From positions 1-20,430 of the forward strand of contig JASHWZ010000063.1 of NCBI GenBank assembly GCA_030043865.1: DNA of 20,430 nt, written 5' to 3'. Below the pieces are notes generated by a model that saw only the letters and a list, made by a program, of their open reading frames with translations, was not told where the DNA came from and ran no database searches. This stretch comes from Thermoplasmata archaeon (lineage in GTDB: Archaea; Thermoplasmatota; Thermoplasmata; Lutacidiplasmatales; UBA184). Every line of letters begins with the position of its first letter. Position 1 is the first letter of the stretch. Made by a program: the position numbers and the translations under genes. This document shows positions 1 through 7,267 of the stretch, one piece after another.

Positions 1-67
1 GGCCCCGCACCCGGTTCCGGAGCCGCCCGCTCTCCTCGCCGCCCGACTCTCCGCCGACCGGACGTCC

Positions 68-75
68 CTTATACC
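68..75 (+). promoter_or_regulatory. TATA-like box for riboswitch module 1
   Basis: CTTATACC is the only AT-rich stretch in this GC-rich region. Its centre lies about 26 nt upstream of G98, the first base of the first stem of the leader RNA, which is the normal archaeal TATA-to-start distance. The second copy of the module (minus strand) has the same spacing. Confidence 0.6.
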
Positions 76-97
76 TTCGCGACTTCGTCACGGTGTC

Positions 98-177
98 GGC
101 TGTGGGGTCAGCCGCCAACCGCGTCGACGCGGGCGGAAACCGCAGCGAGCTGCCGATGACCCCTACGAGGCAGCAGC
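98..177 (+). promoter_or_regulatory. Fluoride (crcB)-riboswitch-like leader RNA, copy 1
   Basis: The leader folds like the crcB aptamer. P1 is 98-101 with 110-113. The loop bases GGGGTC (104-109) form a pseudoknot with GACCCC (158-163). An extra hairpin (119-123 with 128-132, extended by 112-116 with 132-136) sits in the joining region, followed by AAAC (137-140) and P3 (142-145 with 150-153). Aligned by eye to the Thermotoga petrophila aptamer, U7, G8, A40, U41, G42 and U48 are all present, but A6 and U38 are replaced by G102 and C154. GCTGCC (149-154) can alternatively pair with GGCAGC (169-174), which overlaps the Shine-Dalgarno GAGG (167-170) in front of the ATG at 178. That suggests translational control, with the SD free when P3 is formed. 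The fold is seen directly; the ligand is inference. Confidence 0.72.
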
Positions 178-624
178 ATGCAGGGTAGCGGGGGGACGCG
201 TCCGGAGCCGACGAAGAGCGCCCGAGCGAAGCCGGCCGAGATTCCCGAGCGTCTCCGCGACCACCTGCGGCCCTGGATCGACGTCGACGCCGTCGGCCCC
301 GAGGGGCTGTGGGAGTGGCTCGAGGTCGTGCTCCCCCTCCTCCCTACGTCGCGCGACGCCACGGCGCCGGTCGGCGTCTCGGGCCGGAGCGACCGGATGC
401 GGGAGCTCGCGCGAGACCTGGTCGACTGCGCGGGCGACCGGGCCCGACTGATCGCCGACTGCGACCTGTACTACCGGGACAACGTGGCCCTCGCCCGACG
501 CGTCAAGGCGCTCGAGGCGACGCTCCGCATCGGGGCGACGCATCCGCCGCCGGCGGACGAGGGGGCTGGCGCGGACGACGAGCCGGTCGAGCAGGTCGCG
601 GAGCGGTACCTACCGCGGAAGTGA
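178..624 (+). CDS. Conserved unknown protein, riboswitch-controlled paralogue A
   Basis: This 148-residue soluble protein belongs to no family I recognise. It is clearly a paralogue of the product at 8417-8893. Shared parts are an N-terminal segment with an IP-x2-LR-x2-L...W(I/V)DVD-VGP pattern (about residues 22-54), a predicted amphipathic or coiled-coil helix (about 72-116, rich in Leu, Arg and Glu) and an acidic tail ending in ERYLP. There is no signal peptide, membrane segment or cysteine cluster. The ATG is fixed by GAGG seven bases upstream and directly follows the leader RNA. The stop is 4 bases before the UspA-family gene, so the two are probably one operon. A role in fluoride or stress response, or as a small regulator or adaptor, would be speculation from context. 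Confidence 0.8.
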   Translation: MQGSGGTRPEPTKSARAKPAEIPERLRDHLRPWIDVDAVGPEGLWEWLEVVLPLLPTSRDATAPVGVSGRSDRMRELARDLVDCAGDRARLIADCDLYYRDNVALARRVKALEATLRIGATHPPPADEGAGADDEPVEQVAERYLPRK

Positions 625-628
625 GGCG

Positions 629-1087
629 ATGACCGTACCTCCCACCCCGCCCGAGGCGACGACCCGCGCCGGGCCGCGACGCATCGTGGTGGCGTACGAC
701 GGCTCGCCGCCGTCGGAGCGCGCGGTTCGGTTCGCCCTCTCGGGCATCGGGGGCCCGGACGCCGAGGTCTGGATCGTGCACGCCGACGAGGCGCCGCACA
801 CGGTCGCCGAGCCCCGGACCGACGAGGAGCGAGGCACCGAGGTCGGGGCGATCGAGCAGGCGTTGCGCACGTTCCAGTCGACCGCCGACGCGGCGCGGGT
901 CCACGTGCACGCCTGGGTGCGGGAGGGGACGCCGGCGACGGTCCTCCTCGCGGCGGCCGGCGAGGTCCACGCCGACCTGGTCGTCGTCGGCACCCGAGGC
1001 CTCCGGAGCGCGGGGCGGCTCCTCCTCGGCTCGGTCTCTTCCGAGGTCGTCGCCCGGGCGAAGCAACCGGTGACGGTCGTTCCGTGA
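629..1087 (+). CDS. Universal stress protein, UspA family
   Basis: A 152-residue single-domain Usp protein. It starts the fold with the strand IVVAYDGSPPSERAV (residues 19-33) and ends with the ATP-binding signature G-x2-G-x9-G-S (G121, G124, G134, S135), followed by the last strand PVTVVP. The intact signature suggests an ATP-binding subclass member. The gene starts 4 bases after the unknown gene and is probably translated from the same riboswitch-led transcript. Its SD candidate (GTGAGG) is very close to the ATG, so translational coupling is likely. It is convergent with the hydrogenase-like operon, 13 bases away. The cellular role is not predictable beyond stress response or small-molecule binding. 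Confidence 0.92.
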   Translation: MTVPPTPPEATTRAGPRRIVVAYDGSPPSERAVRFALSGIGGPDAEVWIVHADEAPHTVAEPRTDEERGTEVGAIEQALRTFQSTADAARVHVHAWVREGTPATVLLAAAGEVHADLVVVGTRGLRSAGRLLLGSVSSEVVARAKQPVTVVP

Positions 1088-1100
1088 GCGGGCCGCCCGG

Positions 1101-3110
1101 TCACGCGGCGGCGGCGACGTAGATCACGACGACGAGCGTCACGACGAGGATGTACGCGAGGTACTGGCCGAGCCGGCCGGTCATGATGCCGGCTTTGAGC
1201 GCGGCCGCGACCGCGTCCCCGAACCGGACGAGGTCGTCGTAGAACACCTTGAAGACGTCGAGGACCTCGAGGTCGACGTTGTAGGAGACGGGGGTCGCGA
1301 GCTCCGCCCGTGTCCCCGCCCCGGTGCCGGTCCGCACCTCCCGCGTCTGGAGGACCGAGCGCATCATGATCCGGATCCCCGTGCTGTACCCGAACGAGGT
1401 GTACGTCTCCCCGTCGCACCCGGGCGGGCTACCGGCCATCCACGGCTCGACCCGGCGCGCGCCGAAGCCGCCCCCGAGCGCGAAGTAGCCGAGCGCGACC
1501 GCGGCGCCCGCCGCGAGTCCGATCGGCACGGCGGGTGGGGAGAGGATCCCGAACGGTGAGCCCGACAGGATCGACCAGCCGTCGGGGATCGAGAGGAGGC
1601 TACCGACGGGGGCCGCGACCGCGGTGTGGGCGAAGGCGGCGACGCTCGGCGTGATGAGTCCGAGGAGCCACGGTGCGCCGACGCCGACCGCGAGCACGAC
1701 CGCTCCGACCGCGCCGACCGGCGCGGCGAGGCCCCGCGCCCGCGCGGTCGGGCCGGTCGCGGACGGCTTCCAGAGGAACGAGAACCCGAGGAATTTCACC
1801 ATCGCGACGAGGATCAGCCCGGCGGCGAGCGCCACCGCGGCGCCCGCGAGGAGGCCGACGAACTGGACCCACTCGGCCGAGAACCGGTACGACTGGAACA
1901 GGGCCTCGAGCACCATCCACTCGCTGACGAACCCGGCGAGCGGCGGGGCCGCGGCGAGGCTGAGCGTCGCGGCGATCGTGCCGAGACGGGCGGCCCGGTC
2001 GGCGTCCTTCGCGCGCCCGTGCGTCGAGTTGAGGTCGAAGGTATGGGTCCCGTGCTCGAGGTACCCCGCGCTGAGGAAAAGGGCGGTCTTCGCGATCGCG
2101 TGCGCGAGCGCCTGGTAGAAGGCGGCGAACAGCGCGAAGACGGCGAGCTCCGCGAGCCCGTCCGCCCGCGCGATCAGCGCGATCCCGAGCGCGACCAGGA
2201 TGAGGCCGTTGTTCTCGATCGTGCTGTACGCCGGGAGCCCCTTCGAGTGCTCGCTGACCGCGGCGAACAGGGCGCCGAGGAGGACCGAGATCGCGCCGAT
2301 TCCGAGCATGAGCGCGCCCCACCAGACCGGCGGCGGCGACGGGAGGAGGCTGATCACCCGGAAGAGGCCGTACGCCCCCGCGAGCGTGAGCGTCGAGCTG
2401 AGGACGGCGGACGCGTTCGACGGGGCCGACGAGTGCGCGATCGGGAGCCACTCGCTCATGTGGAACGGCGCGACCCCCATCTTGAGGCCGAAGCCGATCA
2501 GCGCCGCGACGAAGACGATGCTCGCGAGCGCGCCGGCGGTCGCGACCGGCACCTCGAGGAACGAGCCGCTCATCGCGTGGAGGCCGGCGACCGCCACGAG
2601 CACGAGCAGCGTGCTCGCCTCCCCGAACGCGAGGAAGACGAACGCCGCCGAGAAGACGCGCCCGGAGCGACCGTGCGCCTGCAGGATCATCCCGTACGAC
2701 GCGAGCGTCATCGTCTCCCAACCGACGAGGAACAGGAGCAGGCTCGACGACGCGACGAGCAGCGCGATCGACCCGAGGGTCAGCGCGTAGCAGAACGCGA
2801 GGAGCGGCGAGGGCCGGTCGTCGTACGCAAGGGAGTACGCCGACGTCGCGACCCAGACGATCGCGGTCGCGAGCGCGAAGAACGCGGAGAGCCCGTCGAG
2901 CGAGAGCGACTCGGCGTCCCCGAGCGGGCCCGACCAGGACGGCCCGGTGACCGGTCCCGCGACCAGGGCTCCGACCGCGGCGACGAGCCAGAGGACCGAG
3001 GCGGCGAGCGCCGTGGCGTACCCGAGGTCGCGGCGCACGACCGAGAGCGCGGCGCCGGCGAAGAAGCCGACCACCGCGGCCGTGAGCACGAACCCGAGGA
3101 GCGCGGTCAT
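1101..3110 (-). CDS. HyfB/NuoL-like proton-translocating membrane subunit
   Basis: A 669-residue polytopic protein of the Proton_antipo_M (MrpA/NuoL/HyfB) family, last gene of the operon. Channel residues typical of the family are present: Glu132 in LVGWETM, Lys210 and His216 in FGLKMGVAPFH followed by EWLP and HSSAPSNASA, and Lys341 in HAIAKTALF. About 14-16 hydrophobic helices are followed by a soluble stretch near 550-630 and a final membrane helix, as in HyfB and not the longer NuoL with its lateral helix. Its ATG overlaps the end of the small-subunit gene by four bases. Within the complex it is expected to couple electron transfer to H+ or Na+ movement across the cytoplasmic membrane. 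The subfamily (HyfB versus NuoL or EhrA) is inferred from the operon context. Confidence 0.9.
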   Translation of the reverse strand: MTALLGFVLTAAVVGFFAGAALSVVRRDLGYATALAASVLWLVAAVGALVAGPVTGPSWSGPLGDAESLSLDGLSAFFALATAIVWVATSAYSLAYDDRPSPLLAFCYALTLGSIALLVASSSLLLFLVGWETMTLASYGMILQAHGRSGRVFSAAFVFLAFGEASTLLVLVAVAGLHAMSGSFLEVPVATAGALASIVFVAALIGFGLKMGVAPFHMSEWLPIAHSSAPSNASAVLSSTLTLAGAYGLFRVISLLPSPPPVWWGALMLGIGAISVLLGALFAAVSEHSKGLPAYSTIENNGLILVALGIALIARADGLAELAVFALFAAFYQALAHAIAKTALFLSAGYLEHGTHTFDLNSTHGRAKDADRAARLGTIAATLSLAAAPPLAGFVSEWMVLEALFQSYRFSAEWVQFVGLLAGAAVALAAGLILVAMVKFLGFSFLWKPSATGPTARARGLAAPVGAVGAVVLAVGVGAPWLLGLITPSVAAFAHTAVAAPVGSLLSIPDGWSILSGSPFGILSPPAVPIGLAAGAAVALGYFALGGGFGARRVEPWMAGSPPGCDGETYTSFGYSTGIRIMMRSVLQTREVRTGTGAGTRAELATPVSYNVDLEVLDVFKVFYDDLVRFGDAVAAALKAGIMTGRLGQYLAYILVVTLVVVIYVAAAA

Positions 3111-3859
3111 CGTCGTCCCTCGCGGGTCTCACGGTCCCGCCCGTTGAGTTTGAGGAGCCCGTCGAGGATCGCGGTCGGCGTCGGTGGGCAGCCGGGGACG
3201 TAGACGTCCACGGGCACGAGGCCGTCCAGCGCGGACGCGAGGCCCTCGGTCCCGGCGAACACCCCGCCGCTGATCGGACAGGCGCCGACCGCGACCACGG
3301 CTTTCGGGGCGGGGAGGGCGTCGTACGCCCGCCGGAGCGGCTCCACCATCTCGGCGGTCGGCACCCCGACCACGACGAGGACGTCGGCGTGGCGCGGGGA
3401 GTTCGTGAAGAAGATCCCGAGGCGCTGGAGGTCGTAGTACGGGTTCGCGAGCGCGAGCACCTCGAGGTTGCACGCATTGCAGCTTCCGACGTCCACGAGG
3501 AAGAGATGCAGCGAGCGCCCGAGGCCCGCGAGCGGCGGCGCGCCGTCCGGCACCGGCGTCGGACCGGCCGAGATCCGAAGGAGGTCGCTCCGGGAGCGCG
3601 TGGCCGCCTCCACGCTCCCCGAGAACGAGAGCCCCGCCCCGACGCAGCGCGCGCACCGGATGCATTTCCCCTGGTCGACCGCGGTCTCGGTGATCGCGCC
3701 GACGGGGCAGCGGTCCCGGGCGGCCGGCAGCGACGTGGCCGGGGATTCGGGCACCGGCGGCCGACCGGTCGGCGGGGTCTCGTCGTCCGTGGCCGCCGCC
3801 TTCGGGTAGCGGCTCGTCAGGATCCCGCGGGACACCGACTGCTCGATCCAGGACGCCAT
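3107..3859 (-). CDS. Ferredoxin-NuoB/HycG fusion, small subunit of Ehr-like complex
   Basis: A 250-residue iron-sulfur protein. The C-terminal half (about 115-240) is the NuoB/HycG small subunit with all four cluster cysteines: Cys127 and Cys130 in GSCNAC, Cys194 in GACPISGG and Cys224 in PGCPP. The N-terminal part has one [4Fe-4S] ferredoxin site, Cys51 (CPVGAI) plus Cys66, Cys69 and Cys72 (CIRCARC), apparently a degenerate HycF-type domain retaining a single cluster. The protein would carry electrons to the large subunit on the cytoplasmic side. The reading frame stays open far upstream, but that part is antisense/out-of-frame sequence of the large-subunit gene. The ATG at 3859 follows that gene's stop by 5 bases and gives a sensible N terminus. 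Confidence 0.88.
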   Translation of the reverse strand: MASWIEQSVSRGILTSRYPKAAATDDETPPTGRPPVPESPATSLPAARDRCPVGAITETAVDQGKCIRCARCVGAGLSFSGSVEAATRSRSDLLRISAGPTPVPDGAPPLAGLGRSLHLFLVDVGSCNACNLEVLALANPYYDLQRLGIFFTNSPRHADVLVVVGVPTAEMVEPLRRAYDALPAPKAVVAVGACPISGGVFAGTEGLASALDGLVPVDVYVPGCPPTPTAILDGLLKLNGRDRETREGRR

Positions 3860-3864
3860 CGGGG

Positions 3865-5190
3865 TCACCCGTCCGTCTCGGCGAAGGCGAACCCGAAGCT
3901 CTCGAACGCGAAGTGGAAGTCGGTGAACACGGCGTCCCGCATCCCGGCGGCGAAGAGGGGCCAGTTCGCCTGGCTCGGGGAGCGCAGATCGAGCCCGACG
4001 ACGCGGCCGGCCGCGACGCGGACGTCGTAGACCAGGTCGCCGCTCGGCGCCTCGACCCGGCCGAGGCCCCGACCGGGAGCGACGGCCGACCCCGGTGGCT
4101 CGTCCCCGGCGCCGGCCGCGGGCCAGCGTTCGAGCATCTGCTCGAGCACGAGGAAGCTCGCGCGGACCTCCTCGGCGCGGGTCGCGACCCGGGCGAGCGC
4201 GTCGCCGCCGCTCTCGTGCGGCAGCGGCAGGAAGAGGTCGGTGTACGGGGCCACCGGGATCCGGAGGCGGTCGTCCCACGCGACCCCCGAGGCGCGGAGC
4301 GTCGGCCCGACCGCGCCCCACTCGACCGCCGCGTCCCGGGCGACGGGACAGGTGCCCTGGATCCGGTCGACGAACGTCCGGGACTCGAGGAAGAGCCGCC
4401 AGAGCCGTTCGAACTCGTCCCCGAGCCGACCGAGCCGCGTCGCGAGCGCGCGTCGGTCGGTCGGGTCGAGCCGGCGGGCCGGCCCCCCGGGAAGGAGCGC
4501 GCCGAACAGCCACCGGTGGCCGAAGACCGCGCCCTGCGTGCGGAGCACTTCCTCCGCCAGCGCGTGGGTCTGGGCGAGCCCGACGTTCTGGGAGGCCGCC
4601 TCGGCGACGCGGGCGATCACGTGCACGTGGTTGTAGATCCGCTGGAGCTCCTGGGCAAGCCCCCGCACCCACCATTCCTCCGTCGGAACGGCGCGCCCTT
4701 CCGCGCTCTCGACCGCGTCCAGGAACGCTGCGACGTGCGCCGCCGAGAAGTTGCCCGCGAGGCGCTCGACGCGGAGCGCGGCGTCGACGACCGTCTGGCC
4801 GACGACCGCCGCGCGGACCCGCCGGCTCTTGAAGCCGCCGACCGGCACGAGGTTCAGGACGCGCTCGCCGTACGTCCGCACGTCGAACCGACCGGCCTCG
4901 GGCACGCCCATCGAGAGCGGCCCGTACGGGAACGTGAACACCCCGTATCCCTCGACCTCGGGGGCCGGGGCGAGCGCGTGGGGTCGGGCGGCTCCCGCCG
5001 CGGTGCGCCAGACGGCCCACGGCGTGTCGAACGCGGGGTCGGGTCCTCCCGGCGCGAGGACCGACATCCCCTCGGAGTAGTCGTTGACGAGCGAGAACGC
5101 GCCGTCCTCCGGCGCGTAGGCGAGCGCGCGACTCGCGCGGTCGGCGCGCGGCGCGGCGGCGGGCTCGACCCGCCAGCCCGGTCGCCTCAC
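3865..5190 (-). CDS. [NiFe]-hydrogenase-like large subunit lacking Ni ligands (Ehr/NuoD-like)
   Basis: A 441-residue protein homologous to HycE/HyfG and complex I NuoD. In true hydrogenases the L1 motif is RxCGxC; here it is RLAGNF (143-148), with both cysteines gone (Ala145, Phe148), although the following AH (151-152) and the helix with HVH (188-190) are retained. The second anchor, ANWP, is present (408-411), but the region matching L2 DPCxxC reads GFAFAE (433-438), again without cysteines and closer to the E(V)DR-type end of NuoD. The protein stops there, with no extension for protease maturation. It therefore cannot bind a standard NiFe site. Family knowledge places such proteins in Ehr complexes of unknown electron donor or acceptor. 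The ATG overlaps the upstream gene by four bases. Confidence 0.88.
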   Translation of the reverse strand: MRRPGWRVEPAAAPRADRASRALAYAPEDGAFSLVNDYSEGMSVLAPGGPDPAFDTPWAVWRTAAGAARPHALAPAPEVEGYGVFTFPYGPLSMGVPEAGRFDVRTYGERVLNLVPVGGFKSRRVRAAVVGQTVVDAALRVERLAGNFSAAHVAAFLDAVESAEGRAVPTEEWWVRGLAQELQRIYNHVHVIARVAEAASQNVGLAQTHALAEEVLRTQGAVFGHRWLFGALLPGGPARRLDPTDRRALATRLGRLGDEFERLWRLFLESRTFVDRIQGTCPVARDAAVEWGAVGPTLRASGVAWDDRLRIPVAPYTDLFLPLPHESGGDALARVATRAEEVRASFLVLEQMLERWPAAGAGDEPPGSAVAPGRGLGRVEAPSGDLVYDVRVAAGRVVGLDLRSPSQANWPLFAAGMRDAVFTDFHFAFESFGFAFAETDG

Positions 5191-6623
5191 GGCAGCGAAC
5201 CTCCGAGGAAGACCGCCGCCCCCCGGAGCGCGGGGGAGAGGTACGGGAGCGCCGCGACGCCGATCGCGAGCGCGACCCCGAGGTTGAGGTAGGCGAACCC
5301 CCAGCCGGACTCGGAGTCCGTGGCCACGGGGCGCGGGGGAACGAGCGGCTCGCCGAACACCATCCGACCGATCTGCGAGTTCACGCCGAGGAAGGCGACG
5401 AGGATCGCGACGACCACGACCGCGGCGACCCAGACGAGCCCCGCGGCGAGCGCCCCGGCGACGATGAGCAGCTCGCCGAGAAACGTGCCGAACGGCGGCG
5501 CGCCGGTCACGGCGGCGGCCGAGACGACCCAGGCGAGCCCGGTCGCCGGCATCGTCTCGCGCAGGTTCCGGATCTCGTCGATCCGGTTGGTCCCGGTGGT
5601 GCGCAGCACGTTACCGCCGCAGTAGAACGCGGCGGACTTCGCGAAGGCGTGGGCGACGAGGAGGATCAGCGCCCCGTAGAGCGCGACGCCGCCGATCGCG
5701 ATGCCGATGACGGCGAGGCCCATCACCTCCATGCTCGAGTACGCGAGGAGGCGCTTGAACGACCGCTGCCGCTGGATCAGGAACGCCGCGACGAGCGCGG
5801 TCGCGATCCCGAACGCGAGCAGGAGGTCCGTGATCACCGCGGGCGCCGGGCTCGGGAGGACCCGATAGACGCGCAGGAACGCGTAGAGCGCGGTCGGGAG
5901 GAGGACCCCCGAGAACATCGCCGACACGGGGGACGGCGCCTCGGAGTGGGCGTCGGGGAGCCAGGAGTGCATGGGGAACAGCCCGACCTTGGTGCCGTAC
6001 CCGACGAGGGCGAGCGCGACCGCCATCTCGACCGGGAGCGTCACGGCCGGCGGGTTCGCCGCCAGTTGGAGCGCGTCGAGCGTGCCGGTCGAGACGTACA
6101 GCAGGAGGAGCGCGAACAGGGCGATCGTGAGTCCCGCCGAGGCGACGAGGGTGTACCGCCAGGCCGCCTCGACGCTCGACGGCCGGCGTTCGAGCACGAT
6201 CAGGAGCGCGCTCGCGACCGTCGTCGCCTCGACGCCGATCCACATGAGCCCGAGGTCGGTGACGACGAGCACCGCGATCATCGAGAACGCGAACGCGGAG
6301 AGGAGCGCGTAGTAGACCTGCGGCGTCAGGAACGGCCGGGCGACGTGCTCGAGGTAGCCGCGGGAGTAGAAGATCGAGGTCGCGTACACCCCCGTCACCA
6401 TCAGGAGGAACACCTCGCTGAGCGGGTCGAGCCCGAGGTAGGCCCCCCAGCGCCCGGTCGCGCCGGTGGCGAGGAGGACCGCGGCCGCCGCGAACGCGAG
6501 GACCGCCCCGGCACGGGCGACCGCCTGGCTAACCGCCGGGTACGGGATCAGCGCGAGGACCGCCGCGGCCGACGGTGCCGCGAGGAGGACGAACAGCCCG
6601 AACGGGTCGCCGAAGGCGATCAT
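5187..6623 (-). CDS. HyfF/NuoN-like proton-translocating membrane subunit
   Basis: A 478-residue polytopic protein with about 14 hydrophobic helices, the second antiporter-like subunit of the complex. Key charged residues are Glu132 (WIGVEATT), Lys212 (GYGTKVGLFPMHSWLPDAHSEAP), Lys290 (FKRLLAYSS) and Lys329 (HAFAKSAAF). The length and the strongly conserved WLPDAHSEAPSPVSA segment fit the HyfF/HycC/NuoM-N group. It overlaps the HyfE-like gene upstream and the large-subunit gene downstream by four bases each, so translation is coupled. With HyfB it would make two potential pumping modules. Whether H+ or Na+ is moved cannot be read from the sequence. Confidence 0.9.
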   Translation of the reverse strand: MIAFGDPFGLFVLLAAPSAAAVLALIPYPAVSQAVARAGAVLAFAAAAVLLATGATGRWGAYLGLDPLSEVFLLMVTGVYATSIFYSRGYLEHVARPFLTPQVYYALLSAFAFSMIAVLVVTDLGLMWIGVEATTVASALLIVLERRPSSVEAAWRYTLVASAGLTIALFALLLLYVSTGTLDALQLAANPPAVTLPVEMAVALALVGYGTKVGLFPMHSWLPDAHSEAPSPVSAMFSGVLLPTALYAFLRVYRVLPSPAPAVITDLLLAFGIATALVAAFLIQRQRSFKRLLAYSSMEVMGLAVIGIAIGGVALYGALILLVAHAFAKSAAFYCGGNVLRTTGTNRIDEIRNLRETMPATGLAWVVSAAAVTGAPPFGTFLGELLIVAGALAAGLVWVAAVVVVAILVAFLGVNSQIGRMVFGEPLVPPRPVATDSESGWGFAYLNLGVALAIGVAALPYLSPALRGAAVFLGGSLP

Positions 6624-7267
6624 CCGGCGAGCTCCTCCAGCGCCGCCTCTTCGAGCGTGCCGGTGACGTCGCGCTGGATCGAGAGGATGACGGCGACCAG
6701 CACGACGCCGAGGACGTCAAGGAAGACAACGACCTCCACGAACAGGGGGAACCCCTGCGCGAAGAGCGCGCCCGCGTAGACGACCGCGTTCTCCTCCTCG
6801 AGGTACCCGATCACCTGGACGATCGTGTTCGACCGCGTCGCGAGCATCAGGAGCCCCTCGACGAGGAGCACGAACGGCAGCGCGGCGCCCGGCTGCGGGA
6901 AGATCGAGGCGAGGGTCTGCTGGAAGACGAACCAGGCGATGATCGCGAGCGCGACCGCGGCGAGCGCGTGGCCGGTGACCCGGTGCGCGGCGTGCAGCTC
7001 GCGCATCCTCCATCGGAAGGCGCGGATCTGCCGGCGGAGCACGTACGGGATCAGACCCGCGCGGACCGCGACCGCGAGCCCGGCGAGGATCGCGAGGTCG
7101 ACGCTCTGCGTCGTCCAGGCGAGCCAGCCGAGCAGCACCGCGAGGAGGAGCGACTGGACCGCGATGCCCCGGATGAGCGGGTCGACGAACGACTCCGATT
7201 GGAGGTACAGGGCCGTGAGGAGGATCCCGACGCCGACGAGGGCGACGACCTCGGCCGAGCCGTCCAT
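6620..7267 (-). CDS. HyfE-like (NuoK/MrpC-related) membrane subunit
   Basis: A 215-residue membrane protein with about six or seven helices. Its C-terminal half contains the segment RSNTIVQVIGYLEEENAVVYAGAL, typical of HyfE proteins and related to the NuoK/MrpC fold; the glutamates of the YLEEEN turn are intact. The N-terminal half matches HyfE's additional helices (LIPYVLRRQIRAF). The ATG follows the HyfC stop directly (TGAATG), and the 3' end overlaps the HyfF-like gene. It probably forms part of the membrane arm linking the HyfC-like heel to the antiporter-like subunits. Confidence 0.85.
   Translation of the reverse strand: MDGSAEVVALVGVGILLTALYLQSESFVDPLIRGIAVQSLLLAVLLGWLAWTTQSVDLAILAGLAVAVRAGLIPYVLRRQIRAFRWRMRELHAAHRVTGHALAAVALAIIAWFVFQQTLASIFPQPGAALPFVLLVEGLLMLATRSNTIVQVIGYLEEENAVVYAGALFAQGFPLFVEVVVFLDVLGVVLVAVILSIQRDVTGTLEEAALEELAG

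Noticed and set aside
98..177. Leader as a cobalamin, c-di-GMP or SAM riboswitch
   Set aside because: Short stretches look similar, but the P1-loop pseudoknot with AAAC, P3 and GAUG matches the fluoride aptamer topology throughout and none of the others.
1626..3203. Long plus-strand open frame of 525 codons opposite the HyfB-like gene
   Set aside because: Its translation is a monotonous Arg/Glu/Asp-rich sequence, and it is exactly antisense to a well-conserved membrane protein. It is a high-GC shadow frame.
3107..5020. A 637-residue minus-strand protein fusing an unknown N-terminal part to the small subunit
   Set aside because: The N-terminal part is an out-of-frame reading of the large-subunit gene. 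The ATG at 3859, five bases after that gene's stop, gives the real protein.
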